Source: JAJPHU01 sp035553375
GTDB taxonomy: Bacteria > Planctomycetota > Planctomycetia > Gemmatales > Gemmataceae
Direction of reading: 5' to 3'
Length of the DNA: 64,000 nucleotides
Assembly: GCA_035553375.1 (NCBI GenBank)
Contig: DATNCY010000264.1
Span: 1 to 64,000, forward strand
The position numbers were made by a program, and so were the translations under genes. Shown here in pieces: positions 25,937 through 34,690 of this stretch; position 1 is the first letter of the stretch; each line of letters begins with the position of its first letter. The notes beneath the pieces are model-generated. The model was not told the DNA's origin. It saw only the letters and a list, made by a program, of their open reading frames with translations, and made no database searches.

Positions 25937-26586
25937 CGACCTGAAAGGTCGTTTCTGGTAGCCCAGGCCAACGGCCTGGGTATTGGGTGTGGATGGGTAC
26001 GTGGGTATTGTGGGTGTTCGGTTGGTTATTGGGGATCGACCATGCCGCAATCGTTGGCCAAGGTTTATTTGCATGTCGTGTTTTCGACCAAACATCGCCA
26101 ACCGATTTTGGCCGACGAGTGGCGCGATGAATTGTTCCGCGTGATGGGCGGGGCCACCAACAACCTCGGCTGCCAATCGTTAATCGTCGGCGGCGTGGCC
26201 GATCACGTTCATTTGTTGTTGGCCCTGAGTCGAACGATCACGATCGCCGATGCCGTCGGAAAGATCAAATCGACATCGTCGTTGTGGGTGAACCAGACGC
26301 GCGGTTTGTCGAATGCGTTTCACTGGCAGGGTGGTTATGGGGCGTTTTCCGTGAGCCAATCGAACGTCGAAGCGGTGCGGGAGTACATCCGCCGGCAGCC
26401 GGAACATCACGCGAAGCAATCATTTCAGGACGAGTTGCGCGAATGGTTGCGGCGATTCGAGATCGAATGGGATGAGAGATATGTTTGGGATTGAACCTCA
26501 TCCAATGTCCCATCCACACCCAATACCCATCCACACCCAATACCCAGGCCGTTGGCCTGGGCTATCAGAAACGACCTTTCAGGTCG
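25937..26586 (+). mobile_element. REP-associated transposase element with 63-bp inverted repeats
   Basis: The arms 25937-25999 and 26524-26586 match at 62 of 63 positions in inverted orientation. Each arm holds two small hairpins, CGACCT-gaa-AGGTCG and CCCAGGCC-aac-GGCCTGGG, followed by a TGGGTG-rich stretch. The single gene inside encodes an IS200-like transposase. This is the layout of a RAYT gene with flanking REP pairs. No target duplication is expected for this family. Confidence 0.85.
26042..26494 (+). CDS. tnpA: IS200/REP-associated tyrosine transposase (Y1_Tnp)
   Basis: A 150-residue HUH transposase. VYLHVVFSTKHRQPIL at the start is the usual IS200-type N-terminus, DHVHLLLAL is the HUH metal site, and the catalytic tyrosine is in VREYIRRQPEHH. 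The start MPQSLAK at 26042 is chosen because the frame upstream runs into the left inverted repeat. Proteins of this class recognise and cut small hairpins in single-stranded DNA, matching the hairpins in the flanking arms. The frame is intact. Confidence 0.9.
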   Translation: MPQSLAKVYLHVVFSTKHRQPILADEWRDELFRVMGGATNNLGCQSLIVGGVADHVHLLLALSRTITIADAVGKIKSTSSLWVNQTRGLSNAFHWQGGYGAFSVSQSNVEAVREYIRRQPEHHAKQSFQDELREWLRRFEIEWDERYVWD

Positions 26587-26593
26587 GAAAACA

Positions 26594-27913
26594 TTAAAAG
26601 TACCAGAACGCCACAACAGCGGTGACGAGGAAAAGCAAGACGAAGAACAGCCACTTCAACACTTCCACGCTCGTCGAAGGCGCGATCTCGTCGAGGCTGA
26701 TGTGCGGTTTGCGCGTGCCGGTCGGCGTTGGTAGAGACACGAGCGGTGCCGCCACCTCTTGCCGGAAGCGCTGATGCGCCGGCAACGTGTCTTCGCTTGA
26801 GGCGGCCGGCTGGCGCGGCGACGGCGCCTGCGGCACACTCAGCGGCGCGGCCTCCACCACCATGTCGCGGAACTCCGGATAGCCACGCAGCAACTCGAAC
26901 GGCCCCACCTTGGTCCGCGCCGCCCGCACGTTGTCGGCATCGCCAAGCAGGCCATCCTTGAGCGAACGACGCACCGCCGATACCGTGCCCTTGACCGTGT
27001 GCGCCATGCCGGTCTCGTCCTTGTACACCAGATACCACAAGTCTTGTTGCGGGACATTGACATCCACCGTCGGCAGACGGCGGGTGCTGTGGCCGGTCAG
27101 ATCCTCGATGAATTCACGACACGACGCCGGCCGTTTGTCCGGGTCGGCGCTCATCGCTCGTCGAATGGCCCAATCGAGCCGCTCCGATAGCGTCGGCACC
27201 AGCTGACGTGGCGGCGTCAGTTCGTTCTGGATCTTCTTCATCCAGGCGTCGAGCGGACCGTTCGAGCGGAACGGCAAATCGCCGGTCACCATCTGATAGA
27301 GCGTGGCGCCCAGGCTGTAGATGTCGCAACGAATATCGGCGTTCTTGGCGTTGCGGAACTGTTCGGGAGCCATGAAGTGCGGCGTGCCCAGACCGCGGCC
27401 GGTCTTGGTCAGGTTCAGATCGGTTTCCGTTTCCTTGACCAAACCGAGGTCCGCGAGTTTGGCGATGCCGTCGGGCGTCACCAGGATGTTATCCGGCTTC
27501 ACGTCGCGATGAACGAGGTTTTGCTTGTGCGCTCGGTGCAGCCCCTGGGCCACCTGAGCGATGATGCGGATGGCGTCCGATTCGGTCATCCGTCCTTCGC
27601 GTTCCAGCTTCTGGCCCAGTGATTCGCCTTCGACAAACTCCATGACGAGATACGGCATGTTGCCGTTGTCGCTATAGTCGAGAGCGCGAACGATGTTGGG
27701 ATGATCGAGCCGGCTGGCGGCCCGGAATTCTTGCTCGAAGCGCTTCAGCAGGACGGGATTCTGGGCCATGTGCGGCGGCATGATCTTGATGGCGACAATC
27801 TGCCCGCTCTCGCGGTGACGGCCTCGATAGATCGCGCCCATACCGCCCTCGGCGATCTTCTCCAGAAGATCGTAATTGCCGACGGACTTCGCGGTGTCGA
27901 GCCCCATCCTCAT
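26594..27913 (-). CDS. membrane-anchored serine/threonine protein kinase
   Basis: A 439-residue Hanks-type kinase. The ATP-binding loop AEGGMGAIYRG, the VAIK lysine, HRDVKPDN (around residue 136) and APEQF are present. The metal-binding motif is DLG rather than DFG, common in planctomycete kinases. Residues about 280-410 form a proline-rich linker containing YLVYKDETGMAHTVKG, possibly a small sensory or phosphothreonine-related module. A single membrane segment ends the chain (VLKWLFFVLLFLVTAVVAFWYF, split here by its length), so it is tail-anchored with a cytoplasmic kinase. GGAG lies before the ATG. It diverges from the coiled-coil operon. Confidence 0.9.
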   Translation of the reverse strand: MRMGLDTAKSVGNYDLLEKIAEGGMGAIYRGRHRESGQIVAIKIMPPHMAQNPVLLKRFEQEFRAASRLDHPNIVRALDYSDNGNMPYLVMEFVEGESLGQKLEREGRMTESDAIRIIAQVAQGLHRAHKQNLVHRDVKPDNILVTPDGIAKLADLGLVKETETDLNLTKTGRGLGTPHFMAPEQFRNAKNADIRCDIYSLGATLYQMVTGDLPFRSNGPLDAWMKKIQNELTPPRQLVPTLSERLDWAIRRAMSADPDKRPASCREFIEDLTGHSTRRLPTVDVNVPQQDLWYLVYKDETGMAHTVKGTVSAVRRSLKDGLLGDADNVRAARTKVGPFELLRGYPEFRDMVVEAAPLSVPQAPSPRQPAASSEDTLPAHQRFRQEVAAPLVSLPTPTGTRKPHISLDEIAPSTSVEVLKWLFFVLLFLVTAVVAFWYF

Positions 27914-27948
27914 CGATTCTCCACAGTCCTTAACGGCTGAAAAAGAAT

Positions 27949-28023
27949 GGCGAACGGCCGGCGTAAGTCGGCTGGTATAGGCTCCATCAGGCTCTACCAG
28001 CCGGCTTACGCCGGCCGTTCGCC
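27949..28023. repeat. REP-like palindrome, GGCGAACGGCCGGCG family
   Basis: Arms 27949-27977 and 27995-28023 pair at 28 of 29 positions around a 17-base loop. It lies just upstream of the kinase gene. A half copy is at 3055-3082. Confidence 0.8.
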
Positions 28024-28359
28024 CATAAAGTTATCAGCCCGCAGCGCAAACAAGGAAGCCCCTTGCTATCGAGTAATTCTATCTTGCTTCCAGAACCCAC
28101 GCATGGCAAATCTTTGGGAAAACAACGAATAGGTCGATTAGGGCAACACGAACGATTCTCCGCAAACAAGCAATCGGGCCATTTATTCCCCCGGTTCGGA
28201 ACGTCTGGGTAAAACGGGCGTCTTCTGCCTTTTATGCCGGCAACAGGGGCAAAACGGATAAATTCCACTGGCGTTGGCCGCGCCGATCCGTCACAATCAA
28301 TTCAGCTATTCCGATGCGTTTCGCCTGGCCCATTGAGGCATTCTTCCGGGATTCGCACC
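28024..28359. other. intergenic region between kinase and coiled-coil operon
   Basis: No gene or RNA is recognised. The minus-strand frame at 27987-28268 has no ribosome site. Promoters of the kinase and of the coiled-coil operon should lie here, but no clear -35/-10 pair stands out. Confidence 0.4.
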
Positions 28360-29631
28360 ATGTCGTTATTCGGAAAAATTCTGGCGATCTTCAATATCTT
28401 CGCCGTTTTCGGGGCCGTCGCGCTGATCGGCATGGATTACGCCAAGCGTCGCTCCTGGGAATACGCGGTCTTCCGGCAAGAATTGATGATAAACGGTTTG
28501 CCGCTCGATGACGAAGAGCGCAACGAACAAGGCCGGCTCCTCATCGAGAATATCGGCCCGCAGACGCAGAAAGATTTGTTCGGCGGCAACGCCCCCGTGA
28601 CGACGCAGACGGCCGAGGTTCAGCGCGTGCAGAGCAATCTGAAAGGCAAGATTCAGGGTGCCGGCGATAAAAAGAAGCAAATTTATCTCACGGCCCGCGT
28701 TCTAATGCCCCTGGCCGTCAGCAATGAGCAGCGGGCGCGGATGATCGCCTACACGACCTATCTGCGCGACGATAAATCGTTCGACCGGCTGAAAAAGATG
28801 TTCACCGCTGCGGATCGGGTGGCGAGCCAGCCGCCCAAGGACGCCAAGCGGGTCAAGTCGTATGAGGAAGCATTCAACGACACCCTCGCCACCCAGTACA
28901 CCGAGCCGGCTGGTCCCCTGGCCGAGGCGTATCTGGTGGCCAAGAAAGCCGACCCCAATGCGATGGTGGACAAGGCGCTGGACCAGTCGCTCGATGCGCA
29001 GCTGACGCAGTTGCAAGGACAATTCGAGCAGGCGTTCAGGGAAGCTTTGGAACGCAAGCCCCCCAAGGAGGGCATAAAGTCCGATCCGCCGTCGATGCGC
29101 AAGCGAGCCATCGCTCATTTGCTGTTCAATTTGATTGATGTCTTGCCGAATGAAGCGCCGGGCGATGCCGCGCCGAAACTCGAACAGAACCCCGAGTACA
29201 AGCGTTATCTCCTGGTGGTCGGCGTGCGAGCCGCCGCGGATGCCATCACCGGCGAGGCCAATCTCCTGAAAGACATCGCCGACGAAGTGGCGCTCGAACG
29301 TCTGCGCGAACGCAGCGTGTTCGCGCTGGAACATCACAAGGCCGTCGAGATGGTCCAGGATAAGGCGGTCGAGGTCGAGATGCACGGCCTTGTGTATGCT
29401 CTCAAGCAAAAAGAGTTGGCCGACCATGAGGAGGATCTCAAGAAACGCCGCCTGGATGTGAAGTCTTACACGGAGGAGTTGACGGACCTTCGGCAGCAGA
29501 CGGCCACGCATCTGAAGGAATTGCGCACCATGAGCGATGCGCTGTACAAATTGCGTGTCAAGCTGCGCGATGATACCGCGGAGAACCAGCGCCTTGAGAA
29601 ACAGATTCGCGTCCTGGAAGAGGGACGTTGA
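28360..29631 (+). CDS. membrane-anchored coiled-coil protein A
   Basis: A 423-residue protein of unknown function. The N-terminus MSLFGKILAIFNIFAVFGAV is a membrane anchor sharing the pattern GK-x-L-x-F-x-N with the next two genes. The rest is charged and helical, with long coiled-coil stretches near the C-terminus (about residues 330-423). No catalytic motif is seen. The start at 28360 is chosen because it begins exactly at the shared N-terminal pattern; the upstream part of the frame is not conserved-looking. First of a four-gene series separated by palindromic repeats. Confidence 0.7.
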   Translation: MSLFGKILAIFNIFAVFGAVALIGMDYAKRRSWEYAVFRQELMINGLPLDDEERNEQGRLLIENIGPQTQKDLFGGNAPVTTQTAEVQRVQSNLKGKIQGAGDKKKQIYLTARVLMPLAVSNEQRARMIAYTTYLRDDKSFDRLKKMFTAADRVASQPPKDAKRVKSYEEAFNDTLATQYTEPAGPLAEAYLVAKKADPNAMVDKALDQSLDAQLTQLQGQFEQAFREALERKPPKEGIKSDPPSMRKRAIAHLLFNLIDVLPNEAPGDAAPKLEQNPEYKRYLLVVGVRAAADAITGEANLLKDIADEVALERLRERSVFALEHHKAVEMVQDKAVEVEMHGLVYALKQKELADHEEDLKKRRLDVKSYTEELTDLRQQTATHLKELRTMSDALYKLRVKLRDDTAENQRLEKQIRVLEEGR

Positions 29632-29632
29632 G

Positions 29633-29692
29633 TTGACCAGCCCGGAGCGCCAGCGACGGGTAGACCCGTCGCTGGCGCTCCGGGCTGGTCAA
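29633..29692. repeat. palindromic repeat, CCAGCCCGGAGCGCCAGCGACGGG family
   Basis: Two perfect 28-base arms (29633-29660, 29665-29692) with a 4-base loop, between coiled-coil genes A and B. It begins two bases past the stop codon of A and could act as a terminator-like or mRNA-stabilising hairpin. Confidence 0.85.
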
Positions 29693-29721
29693 AACCGATT
29701 CGACCAAGAGGACACGGCACC

Positions 29722-30486
29722 ATGACGCTATTCGGCAAAGCCCTGGTGTTTTTCAACCTGGCCTTCAGTCTGTTATTGGCGGCCTGGGCGTTCAACTTGT
29801 ACGCCAACGGCATCGACTGGTCCGACCACAAGGGCACCAAGCCCGGCGAATCGGTGGGCGAGTATGCGCTTCACGAAACTCAACTCGATGAGATGTGGAA
29901 GGGCATACCTCCGGCGCAGACAACCTGGCTGGCGAGCCGCAAAAAGCTTCTGAACGAGGAATCTCTTCTGGTGGCCGACCGCGTTTGGTATGATAAAGAG
30001 ATGAAGCATGTGTGGGTCAGCGCCAACGCCGCCACCCCGGTGGGCGAGATAACGGTGGCTGCCAAGGACGATCCCAAGGCCGGCGTCAAGAAGGGGCAGA
30101 TTCTTCTGGACGACAAGGGGTATCCGTCACTGAAGCCGCTGAACGATCGGGCGGGCAATCCACTCCTGGCCCTGGCGGAGTATAATAAACGCGACGACGA
30201 CATTCTGAAATCAATCGCGGATGTGCTGGACAAACACGAAAAGCAGATTAAAGAGGCGAACGACCTGACGGACCTGATTACCGGCGACAAGGCCAAGGGG
30301 ATTCGTGGTTTTCAGCAGCGCATCGTCGATGAGAAGGTCAAGAATGCCGATGTGCTGGCCGAGCAAAAGTTGGTCCGGCCGCAACTCATCAACACCGTCG
30401 TCGAGTCGCAGTTGATCTCCAAACGCAACAACCAACTGAATAAGCGTGCCGAGGAACTGAAGAAAATCAACATCGCCAGTAAGTGA
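29722..30486 (+). CDS. membrane-anchored coiled-coil protein B
   Basis: A 254-residue protein. The N-terminus MTLFGKALVFFNLAFSLLLA is closely like that of genes A and C and predicts one membrane anchor with the bulk outside or along the membrane. Residues 60-150 look compact and mixed; residues 155-250 are a charged coiled coil ending in NKRAEELKKIN. No known domain is recognised. AGAGG precedes the start by about 9 bases. It is placed between the two other paralogues. Confidence 0.7.
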   Translation: MTLFGKALVFFNLAFSLLLAAWAFNLYANGIDWSDHKGTKPGESVGEYALHETQLDEMWKGIPPAQTTWLASRKKLLNEESLLVADRVWYDKEMKHVWVSANAATPVGEITVAAKDDPKAGVKKGQILLDDKGYPSLKPLNDRAGNPLLALAEYNKRDDDILKSIADVLDKHEKQIKEANDLTDLITGDKAKGIRGFQQRIVDEKVKNADVLAEQKLVRPQLINTVVESQLISKRNNQLNKRAEELKKINIASK

Positions 30487-30503
30487 GGATGAGATTCCCT
30501 TGT

Positions 30504-30555
30504 GGGCGCTGCGGGCTGGCAATCCCGCAGCGCCCGCAAAGGAATCCTTTGCGGG
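30504..30555. repeat. double-hairpin repeat between coiled-coil genes B and C
   Basis: Two adjacent hairpins: GGGCGCTGCGGG pairing with CCCGCAGCGCCC (30504-30515, 30524-30535), and a perfect palindrome CCCGCAAAGGAATCCTTTGC-plus-GGG at 30533-30555. It belongs to the GCTGCGGGCTGGC family. Confidence 0.75.
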
Positions 30556-30725
30556 CAAAATGCCCAAAAGTGATGTTGACACGGATCGAGAGCGTCGGCA
30601 TAGTGCCGCCCCGCTCACGTTGGGGGATAGAACGCGAGCTAGGGGTTGCCGCACAGTCGGAGTGAAGAGCTGTCGGCCTGCGGTGTCGGCCTTGTTGCTG
30701 GGCCGCACCAAAAGGGGGATGGACC

Positions 30726-31592
30726 ATGACCGCGGTCGGGAAGATTCTCGTTTTTCTTAATTTGGTCTTCAGCTTGGTGGTCGGCGCCTTTGTAATCATG
30801 ATTTACTTGGCCCGCACCCACTGGGTCGAAGAATACAAAAAGCTGGAGGCCCGCAACGCGGTGCTTGTGGCCAGCGAGGCGACCTACAAGAGCGAGACGA
30901 CCAAGACCCAGCAAGACGCCAGCGCCAAGGTCGCCAAGGCGGAGGCCGACCTCAAGAACATCCGGGCCGATCTTCAGGCCGCGCTCGCCTCCAACAAACA
31001 ATTAAGCGACAACGTGTCCAAACTCGAACAGAAGAGTACGAAGGAGACCGCGCAGGCATCGCTGTCCGTGGTCGAGGTGAGAAAGCGTGAGGAGGATGTG
31101 GCCCAGCTGCGCGATACGCTCAAGAAGGAAACCGCGCTGAACACCACGCTGGTAGCACAAAATGCCAAGTTTCGGGATGAGGCGATCTCCGCCACCATCG
31201 AGAAACAGGCGGCCCTAGGCATCAGCAAGCGGTTGGAAGAGCAGTTGCAGGAGATGGCCAAGGACATGGCTCGCGTCCGCACCGGCGGCGGCACGACGAC
31301 GGCTCGCGCCGGCGGCAAGAATCCGCCTCCAGAGAGCGTTGAGGGATTGGTCAAGAACACCGATGCGAGCGGCCTGATGACGCTGACCATCGGCAGCGAT
31401 GCCGGCCTAGCCAAGGGGCAAACTCTGGAACTATTCCGCCTCAACCCGGCCGCGCCAAATCAGTCGAAATACTTGGGCACCGTCCGAATCTTGGAAGCGG
31501 ATCATACCCAGGCGGTGGCTCAGCCGGTCGGCAGGCTACGAGGTGCGCCGCAGGCGGGGGATCGCGTCGCCAGTCGTATTCTGGGCAGTTGA
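30726..31592 (+). CDS. membrane-anchored coiled-coil protein C
   Basis: A 288-residue protein with the same N-terminal pattern (MTAVGKILVFLNLVFSLVVG) as A and B. Residues about 40-190 form one long coiled coil. After a Gly/Pro linker, residues about 203-288 form a small beta-rich domain containing VEGLVKNTDASGLMTLTIGS and ending in APQAGDRVASRILGS. This ending resembles SH3-like or barrel domains seen in MreC-type proteins and lipoproteins, an inference only. GGGGGA precedes the start. It is followed closely by the short gene D. Confidence 0.7.
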   Translation: MTAVGKILVFLNLVFSLVVGAFVIMIYLARTHWVEEYKKLEARNAVLVASEATYKSETTKTQQDASAKVAKAEADLKNIRADLQAALASNKQLSDNVSKLEQKSTKETAQASLSVVEVRKREEDVAQLRDTLKKETALNTTLVAQNAKFRDEAISATIEKQAALGISKRLEEQLQEMAKDMARVRTGGGTTTARAGGKNPPPESVEGLVKNTDASGLMTLTIGSDAGLAKGQTLELFRLNPAAPNQSKYLGTVRILEADHTQAVAQPVGRLRGAPQAGDRVASRILGS

Positions 31593-31644
31593 TCGCGACC
31601 GCGGGGGCGGTACGCTGTCATCCTATCACGGGGGATCGAGAATC

Positions 31645-31962
31645 ATGCCGGCTGTTCGATCGCGTGGTCGCGCGGATCGTGTCGTCCCGAAGGCCAAGCC
31701 TCGCGCCGACGCCTATGTTGGGCTGCTCGGCCTGTCGCTGCTGGCGCTGACTGCGGCGATGTTGTTCGCGTTTCTCAACTGGAACACGTATCCGGAAGGA
31801 AAGCCGAAAGCGGTGCCGATGGCTCCTCGGGCGGTGCCGAGTGGTCCTCCTCCCGTCGGTGGTCCGGTAGTGAATCCGCCCGTCGTTCCACCAGGTGCGC
31901 CTGCGCCAGGTGTTCCACCGGGCGGACAACCGCCGGCTCAACAACCGCCGGCGAAGAAGTGA
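31645..31962 (+). CDS. short proline-rich membrane protein D
   Basis: A 105-residue protein: basic cytoplasmic N-terminus, one membrane helix (AYVGLLGLSLLALTAAMLFAFL without the last Leu), and a proline-rich tail with PPG and PPV repeats. The ATG at 31645 follows GGGGGA; the longer frame overlaps gene C's end. Its position 52 bases after gene C suggests the same transcript. Function unknown; proline-rich tails often span the periplasm or peptidoglycan-like layer. Confidence 0.6.
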   Translation: MPAVRSRGRADRVVPKAKPRADAYVGLLGLSLLALTAAMLFAFLNWNTYPEGKPKAVPMAPRAVPSGPPPVGGPVVNPPVVPPGAPAPGVPPGGQPPAQQPPAKK

Positions 31963-31984
31963 GCCAAGAGACTTCGTATTTTAC

Positions 31985-32035
31985 AGCGGCCGCTTGCGGC
32001 TTAGCGCCCAAAACGCTAAGCCGCAAGCGGCCGCT
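31985..32035. repeat. palindromic repeat, GGCTTAGCG family
   Basis: Perfect 22-base arms (31985-32006, 32014-32035) with a 7-base loop, just after gene D. A degenerate relative lies at 35857-35897. Confidence 0.8.
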
Positions 32036-32128
32036 CTGGTTTGGAGAACCATCGCGGCGCGGCGTGTGTCCGTGTATGTTGAATAGAAGACGATCGACAC
32101 GCGGAATATCGGCAACGAGGGGAACAGC

Positions 32129-33193
32129 ATGGCGGCACGAGTCGTCTTGGCCATGAGTGGTGGGGTGGATAGTTCGGTGGCGGCGTATCTGCTGCGCCAG
32201 CAGGGTTACGAGGTCATCGGTCTATTCATGCGCACCGGCGTCCACGGCGCGGACGATAGCCGCGCCGACCACAAAAAAGGTTGTTGCAGCGCCGTCGATG
32301 CCGGCGATGCTCGCCGCGTCGCCGATCGTCTCGACATCCCCTTTTACGCGCTCGATTTCGAGAGTGACTTCAACCGCATCATCGATTACTTCGCCGACGA
32401 ATACTTGGCCGGTCGCACGCCGAATCCATGCGTGGTATGCAACAACTGGCTGAAGTTCGGCCAGCTGTGGACCTACGGCCGGCAGCTCGAAGCCGACTTC
32501 ATTGCCACCGGCCATTATGCGCAGGTTCTGCGCACCGATGCCGGCATCGAGCTGCATCGCGCCGCCGACCCGGACAAGGATCAATCGTATGTGCTGTATG
32601 GATTGAGCCGCGAGGTGTTGCCGCATCTACTGTTTCCCATCGGCGGCTATCGCAAGGACGAAGTGCGTGCGCTGGCGTGCGAGGCGGGCTTGGGTGTGGC
32701 CGACAAGCCGGACAGTGTCGAGATTTGTTTCGTGCCGGACGGCGATCACGCCGCGCTGATTCGCCAGCGCCGGCCGGAACATGTCACCGCCGGGCACATT
32801 GTCGATACGTCCGGCAAGGTGTTGGCCGAACACGATGGTATCGAAGGGTTCACGATTGGGCAGCGCAAGGGGTTGGGCTTCGCGGCCGGCGAACGGCGTT
32901 ATGTGCTACAGATTGTGCCCGGCGCGAATGATGTGGTGATTGGCCCGCGTGATGAACTGCTGGCGTCGGGGTTGGAGGCATCGCGGGTGAACTGGCTGGT
33001 AGATACGCCACAGGTGGTATCGTGCCAGGCGAAGATTCGCTATCGGCACACGGCAGCGCCAGCGCGAGTCACGGCTTTGCCGGACAGCAAGGCGAAAGTG
33101 GAGTTTGAGACTCCGCAAAGTGCGGTTACGCCGGGGCAAGCCGTGGTGTTCTACGATGGGTCGCGCGTGCTGGGTGGGGGGTGGATTGATTAG
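32129..33193 (+). CDS. mnmA: tRNA-specific 2-thiouridylase MnmA
   Basis: A 354-residue enzyme that thiolates U34 of tRNA Lys, Glu and Gln. The PP-loop SGGVDSSVAAYLL is at the N-terminus; the catalytic cysteine pair is in NPCVVCN (about residue 98) and SVEICFVPDGD (about residue 200); GHYAQV and KDQSYVLY match the family. Residues 40-55 carry an extra Cys pair (KKGCCSAVD) also seen in some relatives. GAGGGGA precedes the ATG. The gene is single and not in an operon with its partners here. Confidence 0.95.
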   Translation: MAARVVLAMSGGVDSSVAAYLLRQQGYEVIGLFMRTGVHGADDSRADHKKGCCSAVDAGDARRVADRLDIPFYALDFESDFNRIIDYFADEYLAGRTPNPCVVCNNWLKFGQLWTYGRQLEADFIATGHYAQVLRTDAGIELHRAADPDKDQSYVLYGLSREVLPHLLFPIGGYRKDEVRALACEAGLGVADKPDSVEICFVPDGDHAALIRQRRPEHVTAGHIVDTSGKVLAEHDGIEGFTIGQRKGLGFAAGERRYVLQIVPGANDVVIGPRDELLASGLEASRVNWLVDTPQVVSCQAKIRYRHTAAPARVTALPDSKAKVEFETPQSAVTPGQAVVFYDGSRVLGGGWID

Positions 33194-33206
33194 CCGCCCA
33201 AATGTG

Positions 33207-33351
33207 GTAGGTCCCACCTGCCGGGTGGGACCTGTTGGGGCGAGGTCCCGCTCGGCAAGCGGGACCTACTTCAAACGGTGACAGTGAGTAGGTCCCACCT
33301 GCCGGGTGGGACCTGTTGGGGCGAGGTCCCGCTCGGCAAGCGGGACCTACT
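33207..33351. repeat. tandem pair of 64-bp double-hairpin repeats
   Basis: Two identical 64-base copies (33207-33270 and 33288-33351) in direct orientation, 17 bases apart. Each has two hairpins: GGTCCCACC-tgccg-GGTGGGACC and AGGTCCCGCT-cggc-AAGCGGGACCT. Located between the convergent mnmA and STN/WD40 genes. With only two copies and internal palindromes this is not a CRISPR array. Confidence 0.85.
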
Positions 33352-33394
33352 GTATTTTGTTCGTGCTTCTGGACCGCAAGCGACCGATCACTAC

Positions 33395-34690
33395 TCATCG
33401 ATGGGGTTTCGCTTCCTCCTTTGGCTGCCGCGACTTCAAGGACGTCACCGCGTTGTTCAGCAAACCCAGATAGCGTTTGGCCTCGACATATTGATCGGGG
33501 GATAAACGGCCCACGTTGGCCTCCAATGTCGCGCTGAGTTTCTTGAGGTCTGCCTGCAAGTCGTTGATCGTACTCTCATCCGGTGACCGATTGGCCTGCA
33601 CGGTGTTGGCAGCGTGCTTCATCTGGCGATTAAAGTCTTCGCGGGCTTCCTTGAACGCCTCGCCTCGCAAAGATTGCGGCCAGTTCAGAGTGGGCTTGTC
33701 TTTGAATAATCCGATGTTGCCGGGAGGCTCATCTGCCGGTTTCTGGCGCAAAAATTCCTCGACCGTCATCGCTCCGGGTGGTGGTTTCGCTTGACCTAAG
33801 TTCACCACCAAGATCCCATAGTCGCGGACGACGAAGAGTAAGTGAAAATCATCCGCGAACGCTTGCAGGATCGCGGAAACGGGCAATGCTTCCTCAAAGC
33901 GCATGTCCACGCCAATGTTCTCGATATTGCTCCCGTAGCGCAGGGACAACCCAGGAGCTTTCTTCTCCAGATCCTTGAAGACTTCCAAGAGCTTCATGTT
34001 CTTGTAACTCGCTTTTACCGGCGTCTCCAGTGCCTTGCGGATGCGCTCGGCCATCGGTCCCGACTTGGACAAGCGTAGACCTACTGTCCAGCCGTTGAAA
34101 GCGGTAATTTCCTTGCCTGTGGAGGCGTCCCAGAGCCGTATGCTCGCACTGTCGCCAATACCTACGGTCTGGCCATCAGGCGCGAACGTCATGCTTAGGC
34201 GTCGAACGTAAGCAGTGGGTGTTTTGCCCAGCAGTGCCGGCATCTGTGCTTCCAGTTCAGCCAACTTCGCCTTGGCGAGCATCAGCCTTTGCTGCTGCTC
34301 GTCCACCAGTTTGGAATCAATCGATCCCTGCTCCGCCAGTTTCTTAAACCGCTCATATTGGGTCTGACGGAAAGCCACTTCTGCTTTTTGGGCCCCCAAG
34401 GACGCATGGAGCGACATAACCTTCTGCGTCACCTGTAAGCGTGTGCGATTCAACTCAGCATCGGCCAGAGCCACGTTCGCGGCGGCGACACGGATGTCCG
34501 GATTGCTCCGCAAAGCCTCGGCCAGCATTTCCTCCAACTTCGATTTCTTCGGTGCTGGCTTAGCTTTCGCCGAATCAGGCGTTGTCAGGGTAATACCTGG
34601 GGGCGGTTGCGTCTGCGTTTGTCCCACGCCGATACTCGCGCCGGCCAGCATGAGCGCTAGCGTCAGTGTTTCAACCACCATTCTTCGCAT
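33395..34690 (-). CDS. exported STN/secretin-like and WD40-motif protein
   Basis: A 431-residue protein with a signal peptide (MVVETLTLALMLAGASIGVG). A helical region (residues about 45-150; NPDIRVAAANVALADAELNR) resembles the coiled-coil of TolC-like or adaptor proteins. Next is a single WD40-like unit (MTFAPDGQTVGIGD, IRLWDASTGKEI), then an STN-like beta-alpha domain (KNMKLLEVFKDLEKKAPGLS...VSAILQAFADDFHLLFVVRD), and a helical C-terminus. The ATG at 34690 follows AAGGAGA and overlaps the membrane protein's end by 20 bases. It is the third gene of a sigma-factor operon, so is probably its effector or sensor. Confidence 0.65.
   Translation of the reverse strand: MRRMVVETLTLALMLAGASIGVGQTQTQPPPGITLTTPDSAKAKPAPKKSKLEEMLAEALRSNPDIRVAAANVALADAELNRTRLQVTQKVMSLHASLGAQKAEVAFRQTQYERFKKLAEQGSIDSKLVDEQQQRLMLAKAKLAELEAQMPALLGKTPTAYVRRLSMTFAPDGQTVGIGDSASIRLWDASTGKEITAFNGWTVGLRLSKSGPMAERIRKALETPVKASYKNMKLLEVFKDLEKKAPGLSLRYGSNIENIGVDMRFEEALPVSAILQAFADDFHLLFVVRDYGILVVNLGQAKPPPGAMTVEEFLRQKPADEPPGNIGLFKDKPTLNWPQSLRGEAFKEAREDFNRQMKHAANTVQANRSPDESTINDLQADLKKLSATLEANVGRLSPDQYVEAKRYLGLLNNAVTSLKSRQPKEEAKPHR

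Noticed and set aside
33207..33351. Possible CRISPR array
   Set aside because: Only two repeat copies, a single 17-base spacer, strong internal hairpins and no cas genes.
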